Origin: an uncultured Dokdonia sp.
GTDB taxonomy: Bacteria; Bacteroidota; Bacteroidia; Flavobacteriales; Flavobacteriaceae
Reading direction: 5' to 3'
Length of the DNA stretch: 64,000 nt
Assembly (NCBI RefSeq): GCF_947492815.1
Contig: NZ_CANLOB010000021.1
Span: 34,135 to 98,134 of the forward strand
The notes below the pieces were generated by a model. That model was given only the letters and a program-made list of their open reading frames with translations, was not told the origin of the DNA and made no database searches. This document shows, piece after piece, positions 1-9,638 of the stretch (positions are counted from its first letter, which is position 1; each line of letters starts with the position of its first letter). A program made the translations under genes and the position numbers.

Positions 1-1
1 C

Positions 2-214
2 ACTGAAGAGTTTAATATCACAACAATTATTAATACCCATGACATGAACTCTGTTATGGAAATTGGTGAAAAAATTGTTTTCCTTAAAGAGGGACGCCTT
101 GCCTGGGAAGGTGATAAAACTCAAATCTTTAGAACCGACAATGAAGAAGTGACTAATTTTGTATACTCTTCAAATCTATTTAAAATGGTTCGAAAAGCTC
201 AGAACACTCAGTAA
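2..214 (+). CDS. ABC transporter ATP-binding protein, C-terminal fragment (MlaF-like), truncated by window edge
   Basis: Open frame from base 2 to TAA at 212-214: TEEFNITTIINTHDMNSVMEIGEKIVFLKEGRLAWEGDKTQIFRT...; H-loop 'NTHDMNSV' followed by 'GEKIVFLKEGRLAWEG' typical of the MlaF family. Confidence 0.7.
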   Translation, partial: TEEFNITTIINTHDMNSVMEIGEKIVFLKEGRLAWEGDKTQIFRTDNEEVTNFVYSSNLFKMVRKAQNTQ

Positions 215-225
215 ACCATTATAGT

Positions 226-759
226 TTAATAATTATCTAATATTCTATACTTTTGATTAGCTTTTCTTTTTATCAATAATTTTCCGACAATATGGCTAAA
301 TTCTCCATCGAACTCGAGTTGGTACTCTCCTAAATTATTTTTGATAGGCTCAGATTTTCCTTTTATCCTTCCCATAACCCGATCGTCTTTATTAAATGTT
401 GTATCATTTAATGTCAGATCGTAATATTCTAATTTAACATCTAATGCATTCTTGTCATCATACTCTGGGTAGTCAGACCACAAAGTAATATAAACCTCTG
501 GGGGTTCTGTTAAATTAATTTTTAAAGCTGTAACACTTGTCCCTATAGTACCAATAACAATTGTTAATGAATCTATTTTTTTATTATCATAGGAATTATA
601 AGCATAATATTCATAGCCTAATTTATTAATTTTAAGTGTCGTAGAATCAATCTTTATATCAGGTTCTATTATTATATTTTGGGATAATACATTAAAACTA
701 AAAGTTACTAAAATGAGTAATTGTAATATCTTTTTCAATCTATAATAGTTATCGCACAA
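226..759 (-). CDS. secreted hypothetical protein
   Basis: 177 aa ORF with hydrophobic N-terminus ending in LSQN (signal-like). Confidence 0.6.
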   Translation of the reverse strand: MCDNYYRLKKILQLLILVTFSFNVLSQNIIIEPDIKIDSTTLKINKLGYEYYAYNSYDNKKIDSLTIVIGTIGTSVTALKINLTEPPEVYITLWSDYPEYDDKNALDVKLEYYDLTLNDTTFNKDDRVMGRIKGKSEPIKNNLGEYQLEFDGEFSHIVGKLLIKRKANQKYRILDNY

Positions 760-2206
760 TAAGTGTATCTAACTTCAGTTTAAAGTCTAACCATTTATAC
801 AAGCGCTCTTTGTCTTTTACTAGAACATCGTCTGCTATAGAATCTTTCCATACAGCATCAAATACAGTAAGTGTGTCTATATTCTCTAGATTAGACATAT
901 ACGTCCTAGAATAACTTAAGCCTTTAAGGTTTTCATATTGAATCTTTGCTTCTTCGCAAATTTCTGAAAATGGAATCAATGCTTCCTCAAGTTTGGTTAA
1001 CTGCAATACTTTTTGTTCTAAATAAATAATCTTTTGATCCTTATTAAGGATATCTAAAGAATCTCTAGATCGTAATTCAGCCATATAACGCACCTCATCC
1101 TTATAATCATCACCATCATCATTTCTTTGAAAAGGCAATGTTAATCGAACTCCTTGCAACGCATTGTAATCTTGAAGCCTTGCTCTAAGAACATTCATAG
1201 TCTCTTCAGATATCTTATCATTTCCAAATGGAGTAATATCGATGCTAGAAATATCACTCTTATTATAGGTATAGCTAGCATATTTTTTAATAAAACCAGC
1301 GTTAGGTAAGGCATCAAATTCTTTTTCTATAAATCGTTTTGCATCATTTTTAAAAGTACTTTCCTTATAAACACTCCAGAATGTCCACGCAGGAAAAATC
1401 ATTACTAAAAAAGCAACAATAGAGGTAAGCCTGGCAATATTTTTTCTACGTTTAGAATTTGCATACCGAATCATCGGGAATCGTAACACTTTAAGTACAA
1501 TAAACGTAGCAAGAGCAATAAACACGGTATTGATTAAAAACAAATACATAGCACCTCCTGCAAAACCAAGGCCCTTTTCATTTCCAATAAATGCTTCAGC
1601 TAGACCATATCCTACCGTACATAAAGGTGGCATCAAGGCAGTAGCAATAGCTACACCAAATATCACACTAGCAATGGTTCCTTTTTTAGTACGAGCAATA
1701 ATTAAAGCCAATCCTCCAAAAAAGGCAATCAATACATCTCGTATATCTGGCTTAGTACGCGCTAATAACTCTGAAGATTCTTCGCGTAAAGGAAATAACC
1801 AAAAGAATAAAAACGCAGTAAGCACACTTAGAAGAATCATTACACCAAAATTGATAAATGATTTTTTGAGCGTGAAAATATCATTAATTGCAATAGACAT
1901 TCCTATTCCTAAAATAGGTCCCATTAAAGGAGAAATAAGCATGGCTCCAATTACAACTGCGGTAGAATTTGCATTTAATCCAATAGAAGCCACAAAAATA
2001 GAACAGATTAAAATCCAAGCAGTGGCCCCTTTAAAAGGAATATCACTCTTGATGTGTTCAATAGTCACCTCACGATCTGTATCTGCTCTAAAATCAAGCA
2101 GTTCTACAACAAACAACTTTAAACTTTCCCAAAGTCCTTTTGCGTCCTGTTTTACAGCTTCTTTATTCTGTTGAATTTCTTTATCAGTTTCGTCCATATT
2201 CTTCAA
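749..2206 (-). CDS. DUF389-family multi-pass membrane protein
   Basis: 485 aa; 'NSTAVVIGAMLISPLMGPILGIGMSIAINDI' motif characteristic of DUF389 / TIGR00341. Confidence 0.85.
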   Translation of the reverse strand: MKNMDETDKEIQQNKEAVKQDAKGLWESLKLFVVELLDFRADTDREVTIEHIKSDIPFKGATAWILICSIFVASIGLNANSTAVVIGAMLISPLMGPILGIGMSIAINDIFTLKKSFINFGVMILLSVLTAFLFFWLFPLREESSELLARTKPDIRDVLIAFFGGLALIIARTKKGTIASVIFGVAIATALMPPLCTVGYGLAEAFIGNEKGLGFAGGAMYLFLINTVFIALATFIVLKVLRFPMIRYANSKRRKNIARLTSIVAFLVMIFPAWTFWSVYKESTFKNDAKRFIEKEFDALPNAGFIKKYASYTYNKSDISSIDITPFGNDKISEETMNVLRARLQDYNALQGVRLTLPFQRNDDGDDYKDEVRYMAELRSRDSLDILNKDQKIIYLEQKVLQLTKLEEALIPFSEICEEAKIQYENLKGLSYSRTYMSNLENIDTLTVFDAVWKDSIADDVLVKDKERLYKWLDFKLKLDTLIVR

Positions 2207-2226
2207 ACTATAAATTTGACCTTTAC

Positions 2227-3348
2227 TTACCCTAAGGTATTACCAAATTTTGATTGTACAGCGTTACGTATTTCTTTAATGTCTTGTTCTTTTGATTTTG
2301 GCACAATAACGAGAACATCTTCCTTTTCAACGATAATATAATCTTGAAGTCCATCTACCACTACTACTTTATCACTTGCTGTTCTAATAATAGTGCCTGA
2401 CGTATTTGTAGCAAGTACGCGCGCATTGATAATGGCATTTTCATCCTGATCTTTATCCATTTTTTCATATAAAGACCCCCATGTTCCTAAATCATTCCAG
2501 TCAAAAGTAGCAGGAACTACTTTCACTTGTTTATGTTTTTCCATAATCCCGTAATCAATGCTTATATTTTCAGCTTCGGGATAATATTGATCAATAAATG
2601 CTTGCTCTTTTGGCGTATTATATACAGGGATTCCATTAGCAAATAGTGCATACATCTCAGGAAGATGCGCTTTAAACCCATTTAAAACGGTTTGTGCGCT
2701 CCAAATAAACATCCCGGCATTCCATAAATAGTCTCCACTTTCATAAAATTGCTTTGCTGTAGGATAGTCAGGTTTTTCGGTAAAACGTTTTACCGCTTTC
2801 GCGAAAGCGGAATCCGACTGGTCATAATTTATATATCCATATCCCGTATTAGGAAATGTAGGTTGAATACCTAATGTTGTAATTACATTTTCTTCTTCTG
2901 AAGCATCAAATGCAATTTGAAGATCATTTACAAAAGCGTCTTCATCTTCAATCCAAGCATCACTAGGCGCAACAATCATGACAGCATCTGGATTTTCTTT
3001 TTCCACTTTAAGGGCAGATAATAAAATACATGGTGCTGTATTACGCATGGCAGATTCCAACACGATATTTTTTTGCTGAATCTCAGGAATTTGCTCTTTT
3101 ACTAATTCATTATAAATACTGTTGGTGAGAATAAGTATTTGATCTTCAGGAACAAGTTTTGCTAATCTTTTAAAGGTTTTTTGCAATAGAGTTTCCCCTG
3201 TTCCTAACATATCATGAAACTGTTTCGGATAGGCTTCTACACTTACAGGCCAAAATCTTGAACCAACACCACCAGCCATTAATAATGCGTAATAATTTTT
3301 ATTTTTTGTACTCATACTTTTCTTAATCCAATTGTTCAATCTCAGCAT
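2227..3348 (-). CDS. mannose-1-phosphate guanylyltransferase
   Basis: 'LLMAGGVGSRFWPVSVEAYPKQFHDMLG' nucleotidyltransferase motif, 'FTEKPD', 'WNAGMFIW', 'DWNDLGTW'. Start is probably the MSTKNKNYYALLMAGG methionine. Confidence 0.9.
   Translation of the reverse strand: MLRLNNWIKKSMSTKNKNYYALLMAGGVGSRFWPVSVEAYPKQFHDMLGTGETLLQKTFKRLAKLVPEDQILILTNSIYNELVKEQIPEIQQKNIVLESAMRNTAPCILLSALKVEKENPDAVMIVAPSDAWIEDEDAFVNDLQIAFDASEEENVITTLGIQPTFPNTGYGYINYDQSDSAFAKAVKRFTEKPDYPTAKQFYESGDYLWNAGMFIWSAQTVLNGFKAHLPEMYALFANGIPVYNTPKEQAFIDQYYPEAENISIDYGIMEKHKQVKVVPATFDWNDLGTWGSLYEKMDKDQDENAIINARVLATNTSGTIIRTASDKVVVVDGLQDYIIVEKEDVLVIVPKSKEQDIKEIRNAVQSKFGNTLG
2793..2810. repeat. AFAKA palindrome copy 1 (inside guanylyltransferase gene)
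   Basis: CCGCTTTCGCGAAAGCGG. Confidence 0.95.
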
Positions 3349-3919
3349 TAGGCTGAAATAAATATACCTTTCCCGTGGCTACCTCAACACACTCATAGCG
3401 TTTTACACGTTTGTTTCCTTTTCTAAAAATTTTACCATTATATATTCTAAATCTCGACCCTTGAGGTATCTCAAAGATATAGTTTTTATCAGTGGGTGGA
3501 TCATACTTTTTGAGTGCTACAGATAGATGCGCATCTGTATCACTACTTGCCTTAGGATTTTTAAAATGACGTGCTATATATGGCAATACTTCTTGCGGAA
3601 AAACATCAGGTCTAATAAACGGTAGCATTAGCAACTGAAAAGTTTGTTTCCATTCCTTACCATGTGGCTTTATAAAACGCCCAAACTTTTCAAAAGCTAC
3701 CAAATGAGCTATCTCATGAATAAGTGTTATCAAAAATCGATATTTATTAAGGCTTACATTTACGGTTATTTGATGCTGACCATCTGGCATTCTCCTATAA
3801 TCTCCATGTCGAGTAATACGTTCATTTACAATTTTCAGATACACTCCATGCGTTTTGATAAGTTCAAAAGTAGGTTGCACTGCACGTTCAGGAATATATT
3901 TTTTAAGTATTTCTACCAT
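3323..3919 (-). CDS. SprT-like domain metalloprotease-like protein
   Basis: 'TLIHEIAHLVAFEKFGRFIKPHGKEWK' HExxH plus downstream H, SprT-like. Confidence 0.85.
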   Translation of the reverse strand: MVEILKKYIPERAVQPTFELIKTHGVYLKIVNERITRHGDYRRMPDGQHQITVNVSLNKYRFLITLIHEIAHLVAFEKFGRFIKPHGKEWKQTFQLLMLPFIRPDVFPQEVLPYIARHFKNPKASSDTDAHLSVALKKYDPPTDKNYIFEIPQGSRFRIYNGKIFRKGNKRVKRYECVEVATGKVYLFQPNAEIEQLD

Positions 3920-4171
3920 AGGAATCTTCTTCTAAAGTAAGAATATTCTATATGTCTGACAAGTTCTAAAAGTGTTTCATTTTATAAATCAAATCTATTT
4001 TAAAAAGCCTTCGAACAAATTTAAAATAGTTAGCTATCCTCCTGCTCTTTCTACAAACAAAAATCCTACTGTTTACTGAATTCATTTCAGTATCCAGCAG
4101 GATCTTCATGTAACACCTCTCATCTGAGCAAATAATAAAAAACTACAATTAATTGATAATCAAAATTATTA

Positions 4172-4187
4172 TGCTTTCGCGAAAGCA
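4172..4187. repeat. palindrome copy 2 (intergenic)
   Basis: TGCTTTCGCGAAAGCA. Confidence 0.95.
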
Positions 4188-4210
4188 AACCAACGCGTAT
4201 TCCAATACCA

Positions 4211-5104
4211 CTATTTCAACCGATTCTTTTTTCTAATACGATAAAATATCCAAATTCCTGCGCCAATCATTAATAAAGGCCAAATACGGACTAATAAAAG
4301 TACAAGGGCTTCTAATACTGAAAGTCCAATGCGCATACTATCTCCCATTTCTTTTAAAAAAGAAGGGCCTTCTTTTTTAGGCTTTTCTATAACAGGAAGT
4401 TCTTGGTATACGTCTACCTGTATAGTACTGTAACTAATTTTGTTAGACATATATCTCAATCTCCCTTCTGCAGATTCTATTTCTTCCTGAAGAACTCGTA
4501 TTTTCTCTTCGGCTTGAAGTACTTCTTCTACTGTTTTTGCTTTTCCTCTTAATATAGATTCATAGCGATCTTTTACTTCTCTTTTAGTTTTTAGCCTACT
4601 TTGAATATCTACATACTCTTCCGTCACATCTACCGTAGTGATATTTTTGGTTTCTATAGCTTTAGAAAGTTTACTTATACTATCTAACAGCGTATCAAAA
4701 TGAGCTTGTGGAATACGTATGGTAAACCTATTCTCCTTACGATATGCGTATGTACTCATTCGTTCATCAGAAATATAACCTTCGTATTGTTGTGCATAAT
4801 TACGTGCTATACGAGTAGCATACACCACATCAGCTACCTCCATTTTAAGAGAAGCATTTTTGATGATTTTTATTGTTGATGGTGTATTTTTGGATTTTGA
4901 ATTTCCCTTTTCATTAACCGCAACAGCTTTGAATGCTGGAGTTTCGCCCGTATGTTCTATAGGTATAGATTCAAAATTAGCATCACCTTCATGCTGACTA
5001 CATGAAGTATATAAAAATGATGAAACTATAAAAAGAAATAGTACCTTTAAAATTGATGTTTGTGTCTTCATATTTAATTCATATTGATTATTGAAGTCAA
5101 ACAT
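4211..5104 (-). CDS. DUF4349 domain lipoprotein
   Basis: Lipobox-like 'SSFLYTSCSQ'; 'IRIPQAHFDTLLDSISKL...ITTVDVTEEYVDIQSRLKTKREVKDRYESIL' and C-terminal TM. Confidence 0.8.
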   Translation of the reverse strand: MFDFNNQYELNMKTQTSILKVLFLFIVSSFLYTSCSQHEGDANFESIPIEHTGETPAFKAVAVNEKGNSKSKNTPSTIKIIKNASLKMEVADVVYATRIARNYAQQYEGYISDERMSTYAYRKENRFTIRIPQAHFDTLLDSISKLSKAIETKNITTVDVTEEYVDIQSRLKTKREVKDRYESILRGKAKTVEEVLQAEEKIRVLQEEIESAEGRLRYMSNKISYSTIQVDVYQELPVIEKPKKEGPSFLKEMGDSMRIGLSVLEALVLLLVRIWPLLMIGAGIWIFYRIRKKNRLK

Positions 5105-5173
5105 AAAATCAATGCTTTAAAAAGCTTTGTATACCACTTGTAAAGGCTTTGTAAATCATTTTACAAACCATAA

Positions 5174-6106
5174 AAACCTAATAGCAAGAACGTTATCACA
5201 AAAGAAGAACACATACTATTTACTACATTAACACAAGCAGTTCTGACTACTTTTAGGAAGAACCACCCTACTATAGATAAACCGATAGCTTCTTGGAAAG
5301 GACAGGATATTGTATTATTCCAAGAAGACTTAATAGCACAAGTAAATGGGAGTATTAGTGAAAAATCATTTTACACCTATTTCAAAAATGAACCTAAAAA
5401 ACTTCCAAGAGTTGATATTCTAAATCTATTATCTCATTATGCAGGATATACTTCATGGTCTACTTTTAGCAAAGAACAAACAACAACACTAAAGAAAAAG
5501 AAAACACCTATCTCATACCTATATGTAGGTGTAGGACTCATTATTTTAATTACTGTTATTTCACTTACAAGTTCTTATTTTAAAACAACAAACACTTTTC
5601 GTTTCTGTTTTATAGATACTGATAGAAATGCATACATTGATAACATTCCGCTAGATATTACTATTATAAATGATAATCAATCACCAACCCATATAAAAAG
5701 TGATAGTATAGGTTGTTTCACTTGGGCAACAAAGGAAGACTATATACAATTTGTAGTACAATCGCCTTATCATAAAACAGATACCATTAAAAGATATATA
5801 GATACTGCTGCATCTGAAGACATTCCATTATTAACTGATGACTACAATTTGATGTTGCATTTCTACGCAAATAACAACGTGAACGATTGGAAAAAACGCA
5901 GACAACAATTACAACAACTTATTGCAAAAGATGCCATTTTAATACAAGTCCTTCCATATAATTTAGGAGTCGAATTTTATACTAAAGAAGCCTTTATAAA
6001 TAAACTTACTACCCCTACAAAAAGCTTACAAGGTTTTGAAATAATAGAATCTATAAAAAAAAGAAATCAGATTGTAAAACTAAAATTTAGAACAAACCAT
6101 GAATAA
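5174..6106 (+). CDS. membrane-anchored hypothetical protein; reading frame open from 5174 but lacking ATG/GTG/TTG until 5849
   Basis: Manual translation gives a continuous protein-like frame: ...VITKEEHILFTTLTQAVLTTFRKNHPTIDKPIASWKGQDIVLFQEDLIAQVNGSISEKSFYTYFKNEPKKLPRVDILNLLSHYAGYTSWSTF... then TM 'ISYLYVGVGLIILITVISL'. The ORF track only starts at TTG 5849. Confidence 0.6.
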   Translation, partial: KPNSKNVITKEEHILFTTLTQAVLTTFRKNHPTIDKPIASWKGQDIVLFQEDLIAQVNGSISEKSFYTYFKNEPKKLPRVDILNLLSHYAGYTSWSTFSKEQTTTLKKKKTPISYLYVGVGLIILITVISLTSSYFKTTNTFRFCFIDTDRNAYIDNIPLDITIINDNQSPTHIKSDSIGCFTWATKEDYIQFVVQSPYHKTDTIKRYIDTAASEDIPLLTDDYNLMLHFYANNNVNDWKKRRQQLQQLIAKDAILIQVLPYNLGVEFYTKEAFINKLTTPTKSLQGFEIIESIKKRNQIVKLKFRTNHE

Positions 6107-6542
6107 AGCAATTCTCTTTATAGGTATATGTATGGTATTAGGATGTTCTAATAGAGAATATAGTACGTCTACTAATGATACAATTGCAAAAGAAAAAGCA
6201 CCGATAACTATTTCTCTAGAAGATGCTTATAAAGCATTAATTTTAGAGAAAATTCAAGATCATATAGATACTGAGAAACTTCAAGATCAATACCCAAATT
6301 TCAAACAACCCATTGACACTACAACATCATTGCATATAAACCATCAAGAAACTATACAGGACATTACCCTGTTAGATACTATAATTCAAGACGATACAAG
6401 TACTACAGATATACGTACAATCATCACCTATACGAGCAATAAAAAAGATACAATCATTGCTACTATAGCGCGTACCAAAGTAATATTAGATGATGAAGAA
6501 ATCATTTCTTCCAAAGTGATTCTAAGGACTCCTGAAAAATGA
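6099..6542 (+). CDS. putative lipoprotein
   Basis: 147 aa with 'ILFIGICMVLGCSN' lipobox; start overlaps the end of the preceding frame. Confidence 0.6.
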   Translation: MNKAILFIGICMVLGCSNREYSTSTNDTIAKEKAPITISLEDAYKALILEKIQDHIDTEKLQDQYPNFKQPIDTTTSLHINHQETIQDITLLDTIIQDDTSTTDIRTIITYTSNKKDTIIATIARTKVILDDEEIISSKVILRTPEK

Positions 6543-6671
6543 TACTATCTTAAAAAACACTTCCTCATTTTAAACAAAATAGGACACTAACCTATTCAAA
6601 ATAAGGTTTTTAACAACTAAAAGAATGTATCTTAATAGAGTATTAATAATAACTCATAAAACCTTATTACT

Positions 6672-6881
6672 ATGTTAAAGAAAACATTAAATCTAAAAGG
6701 TGTTAGAACATTATCAAACACCGAGCAAAAAGAAATTAAAGGAGGATTCTGGGGAGGTTGTCAACCTCAACTTGTTCAATGTTTTGATGACAGTGACTGT
6801 CCATGTAATCGTAGTTGTGGAATTACTGTAGATACCCCACAAGGACCTATAGACTTTTCTGACGTATGTCAATTTAATTAA
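6672..6881 (+). CDS. double-Gly-leader, six-cysteine secreted peptide precursor (bacteriocin/RiPP-like), copy 1
   Basis: MLKKTLNLKGVRTLSNTEQKEIKGG|FWGGCQPQLVQCFDDSDCPCNRSCGITVDTPQGPIDFSDVCQFN; GG leader junction, 6 Cys. Confidence 0.75.
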   Translation: MLKKTLNLKGVRTLSNTEQKEIKGGFWGGCQPQLVQCFDDSDCPCNRSCGITVDTPQGPIDFSDVCQFN

Positions 6882-6910
6882 AAGTATAATCTTCATTTAA
6901 AACGTATCAC

Positions 6911-7117
6911 ATGTTAAAGAAAACATTAAACTTAAAAGGTGTTAGAACATTATCAAACACCGAACAAAAGGAAATTAAAGGAGGATTCTGGGGAGGTTGT
7001 CAAGCCCAATTTATAGAATGCACTAGTGACAGCGATTGCCCATTCTGTAGTTCAGGCTGTGGCATCTCTTTTGAGGTAAACGGCCAAGTATTCTTAGAAA
7101 ACTTCTGTAGGTTCTAA
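6911..7117 (+). CDS. double-Gly-leader, six-cysteine secreted peptide precursor (bacteriocin/RiPP-like), copy 2
   Basis: MLKKTLNLKGVRTLSNTEQKEIKGG|FWGGCQAQFIECTSDSDCPFCSSGCGISFEVNGQVFLENFCRF; leader identical to copy 1. Confidence 0.75.
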   Translation: MLKKTLNLKGVRTLSNTEQKEIKGGFWGGCQAQFIECTSDSDCPFCSSGCGISFEVNGQVFLENFCRF

Positions 7118-7139
7118 TAAAGAGCAATTCACAATATTA

Positions 7140-7176
7140 AAGTCATCTAGAAATGAATAGCTAGATGACTTTTTTA
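7140..7176 (+). terminator. Rho-independent terminator after peptide pair
   Basis: AAGTCATCTAG-N10-CTAGATGACTT followed by TTTT. Confidence 0.8.
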
Positions 7177-7181
7177 TATTA

Positions 7182-7682
7182 CTATGTGGTGATTTTATCA
7201 CCAAAATCTTTAAGGACATTTAAATTCTCTAAAGAATCAACATGAATGTTTCCGATATAATTCATTCCTAAATAACCCGCAGTTTTCACAAAAGGGTACC
7301 AAAATTCTTGATCTATACTACCATTCATACAGCAACTTATAGCACCAAAACCTTTTCCTCGTAATTGCCTACCCAACTCTTTTTCGATAGTTAAGAGATC
7401 AGAGATTCTATCAAAAAACACTTTTAGAATTCCACTCATGGTATACCAATACACAGGAGTAGCGAAAATAACATTCTGGTATTCATCAATAATACGTTTC
7501 ATTAAAGGCAGAAAATCATCATCCTTATTAGCATGTTCATAATCATAATAACTAATATCATAATCATTTAAGTCTACAACATCACAGTGTATAATCTGTT
7601 GTAATTGCTGAACAACTTTTGCTGTATCTCCATGAGAGCGAGAACTCGCTAGGATAATAATCGTTTTTTCTGATCTATTCAT
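7182..7682 (-). CDS. NAD(P)H-dependent FMN reductase / flavodoxin-fold protein
   Basis: 'IILASSRSHGDTAKVVQQL' and 'ATPVYWYTMSGILKVFFDRISDLL'. Confidence 0.85.
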   Translation of the reverse strand: MNRSEKTIIILASSRSHGDTAKVVQQLQQIIHCDVVDLNDYDISYYDYEHANKDDDFLPLMKRIIDEYQNVIFATPVYWYTMSGILKVFFDRISDLLTIEKELGRQLRGKGFGAISCCMNGSIDQEFWYPFVKTAGYLGMNYIGNIHVDSLENLNVLKDFGDKITT

Positions 7683-8368
7683 TAAGGCGTACTTGCAGAA
7701 ACTTGTAATAACTTTCCGTTATAAAATTTATTTCCTGTCAAAGAAAAATCAGCTAGATATTCAGCCATTTCTTTAGCAGTAAGCGGTGCCTGATACCCAG
7801 GAAATGCTTCTTCTAACATTTCTGTTTGCACAGCTCCAAGTGCTACTACATTAAAAGCAATGTGTTGTTCTTTATATTCTTCGGCGAGGAGTTCGCTCCA
7901 TGTAATAACAGCTCCTTTGCTAGAACTATAAGCTGCAAGCCCTGGAAACTTCATACTTCCTTGTACGCCTCCCATACTACTCACCGTCACCACATGACTC
8001 CCTTCTTTCATGTATGGAAGTACCACCCGCGTCAATTCTGCCACACCAAATACATTTACTTTATATACGGCTTCAAATTCTTCCATACTTGTTTCTGCAA
8101 AAGGTTTATTCAACAATGCACCTGCATTATTAATTAATATATCCACACCTTCCCAATCACTTTCAATAAAATCTACTACTTTTTGAAAATGACTCATATC
8201 TGTGATATCAAAAGAAAAAGCCGTGATGTTTTGTTTATTCAAGAGTTTACACGGAGTCTCATTTCGCGAAAGCGCAAGAACCTGATGCCCTTGCTCGGCT
8301 AATAATTGTACGAGCTCATACCCTATTCCTCTACTGGTTCCTGTAACTATAATCTTTTTCATATCCAT
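7682..8368 (-). CDS. short-chain dehydrogenase/reductase
   Basis: 'VTGTSRGIGYEL', 'INNAG', 'YSSSKGA'. Confidence 0.9.
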   Translation of the reverse strand: MDMKKIIVTGTSRGIGYELVQLLAEQGHQVLALSRNETPCKLLNKQNITAFSFDITDMSHFQKVVDFIESDWEGVDILINNAGALLNKPFAETSMEEFEAVYKVNVFGVAELTRVVLPYMKEGSHVVTVSSMGGVQGSMKFPGLAAYSSSKGAVITWSELLAEEYKEQHIAFNVVALGAVQTEMLEEAFPGYQAPLTAKEMAEYLADFSLTGNKFYNGKLLQVSASTP

Positions 8369-8408
8369 GCAGACGGATATCTCAACCCGTTATATGTATA
8401 AATGTTCA

Positions 8409-9437
8409 TTAATTCATTTTAATTTCTTGAGAAGCTGTATTTGCCATACGTTCTAATCCCGGAATAAGTTTTCCTATCACATTTTCCATAAATGCAATAT
8501 CCATTTTATCTGCCTCATCCCCTACCGCATGATAGTGATCAAAATTAGTAAAATCAAAAGAAGAAATGGTATGTGCAGGAATTCCAAATTCCTGATAAAA
8601 AGGATAATTATCACTACGTCTAAAAAGGTTAAACTCTTTCGCTTTTGGTAGAAAACCTATTACCTTTTCACCTGCATATTCATTAAATTTTTCTGGCATA
8701 TTAGAAAGATCATACCCAGAGATATACACTAAATGGTCTTTCGCTTTCATCGGGACACCTATCATTTCGATATTAAACATCACGTAGGGTGTGATATTTT
8801 CTACCTTAAGTCGTTTTGCTAAATGCTTAGATCCTAACAGCCCTTTTTCTTCAGCAGAATATAATGTAAAAATAATGGTTCGTTTATTAGATTTTGCTTT
8901 CGCGAAATGATCTGCTAGAGCCAACACTGCTGTTGTTCCTGCAGCATTATCATTAGCACCATTTGCAATAACATCATCCCCTACAGGCTTTGCATTTCCT
9001 ATATGATCATAGTGTGCTCCAATAATGATTATCTCTTCTTTAAGTGTTGGATCATTCCCCTCTACAACACCTACAATATTAAAAGCATCTTCTCCTTTTG
9101 CTGTAAAATTATCTCTATAAGAATCAAAATAAGAAGATACTCCCGAATTTTTAAAACGTGCCTCTATAAACTGCGCTGCTATCTCTATTCCTTGACTTCC
9201 TGTATTTCTTCCTTGTAACTCATCTGCGGCAAGAAACTCAATCGTTTTTTGTACAGATGTCATTTTACTTATGTTTGGAAACACCATAGTAACTTGATCT
9301 TTTGTTGGATCTGGTTTAGGAACATCCGACACAGGAGGCGGTGGTGGCGGAACATTAGATTCATTTACAGGCTGTAATGCTGTTCCACAAGAAGCCATTA
9401 GACTTCCTAATAGGATATAAAAAAATAGTTTTTTCAT
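8409..9437 (-). CDS. M28-family metallopeptidase lipoprotein
   Basis: Lipobox 'LMASCGT'; 'IIIGAHYDHIG', 'NGANDNAAGTTAVLALA', 'YSAEEKGLLGS'. Confidence 0.9.
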   Translation of the reverse strand: MKKLFFYILLGSLMASCGTALQPVNESNVPPPPPPVSDVPKPDPTKDQVTMVFPNISKMTSVQKTIEFLAADELQGRNTGSQGIEIAAQFIEARFKNSGVSSYFDSYRDNFTAKGEDAFNIVGVVEGNDPTLKEEIIIIGAHYDHIGNAKPVGDDVIANGANDNAAGTTAVLALADHFAKAKSNKRTIIFTLYSAEEKGLLGSKHLAKRLKVENITPYVMFNIEMIGVPMKAKDHLVYISGYDLSNMPEKFNEYAGEKVIGFLPKAKEFNLFRRSDNYPFYQEFGIPAHTISSFDFTNFDHYHAVGDEADKMDIAFMENVIGKLIPGLERMANTASQEIKMN

Positions 9438-9584
9438 GTACTTAAAATTTTATTTTCTAAAAATGAAATAGATAAAACTTTTCTACTTAAAGCAACCGCT
9501 ACGCTTTCGCATAAAAAATTTAATTATTTAGGTTGGTATGCAAAAAATCAATTTTATGTATGCTCACTTCATAGGTTTAAAGAT

Positions 9585-9616
9585 AAAAAAACCCATCTTT
9601 TAGAGACGGGTTTTTT
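9585..9616 (-). terminator. terminator-like hairpin downstream of PDH E2
   Basis: AAAAAAACCCatcttttagagacGGGTTTTTT. Confidence 0.7.
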
Positions 9617-9638
9617 ATAATAATAGTATCCTAAAGTA

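Noticed and set aside
1530-2174. 214-aa plus-strand ORF opposite the DUF389 gene
   Set aside because: Antisense frame of a well-supported membrane protein; composition not protein-like.
6714-6896. 60-aa minus ORF over peptide precursor 1
   Set aside because: Antisense to a conserved duplicated precursor; no independent support.
8261-9512. Degenerate palindrome-like strings (8262-8275 TTTCGCGAAAGCGC, 8896-8908 GCTTTCGCGAAAT, ~9501 ACGCTTTCGCAT)
   Set aside because: Only half-sites or imperfect; not counted among the 10 perfect cores, though they may be decayed copies.
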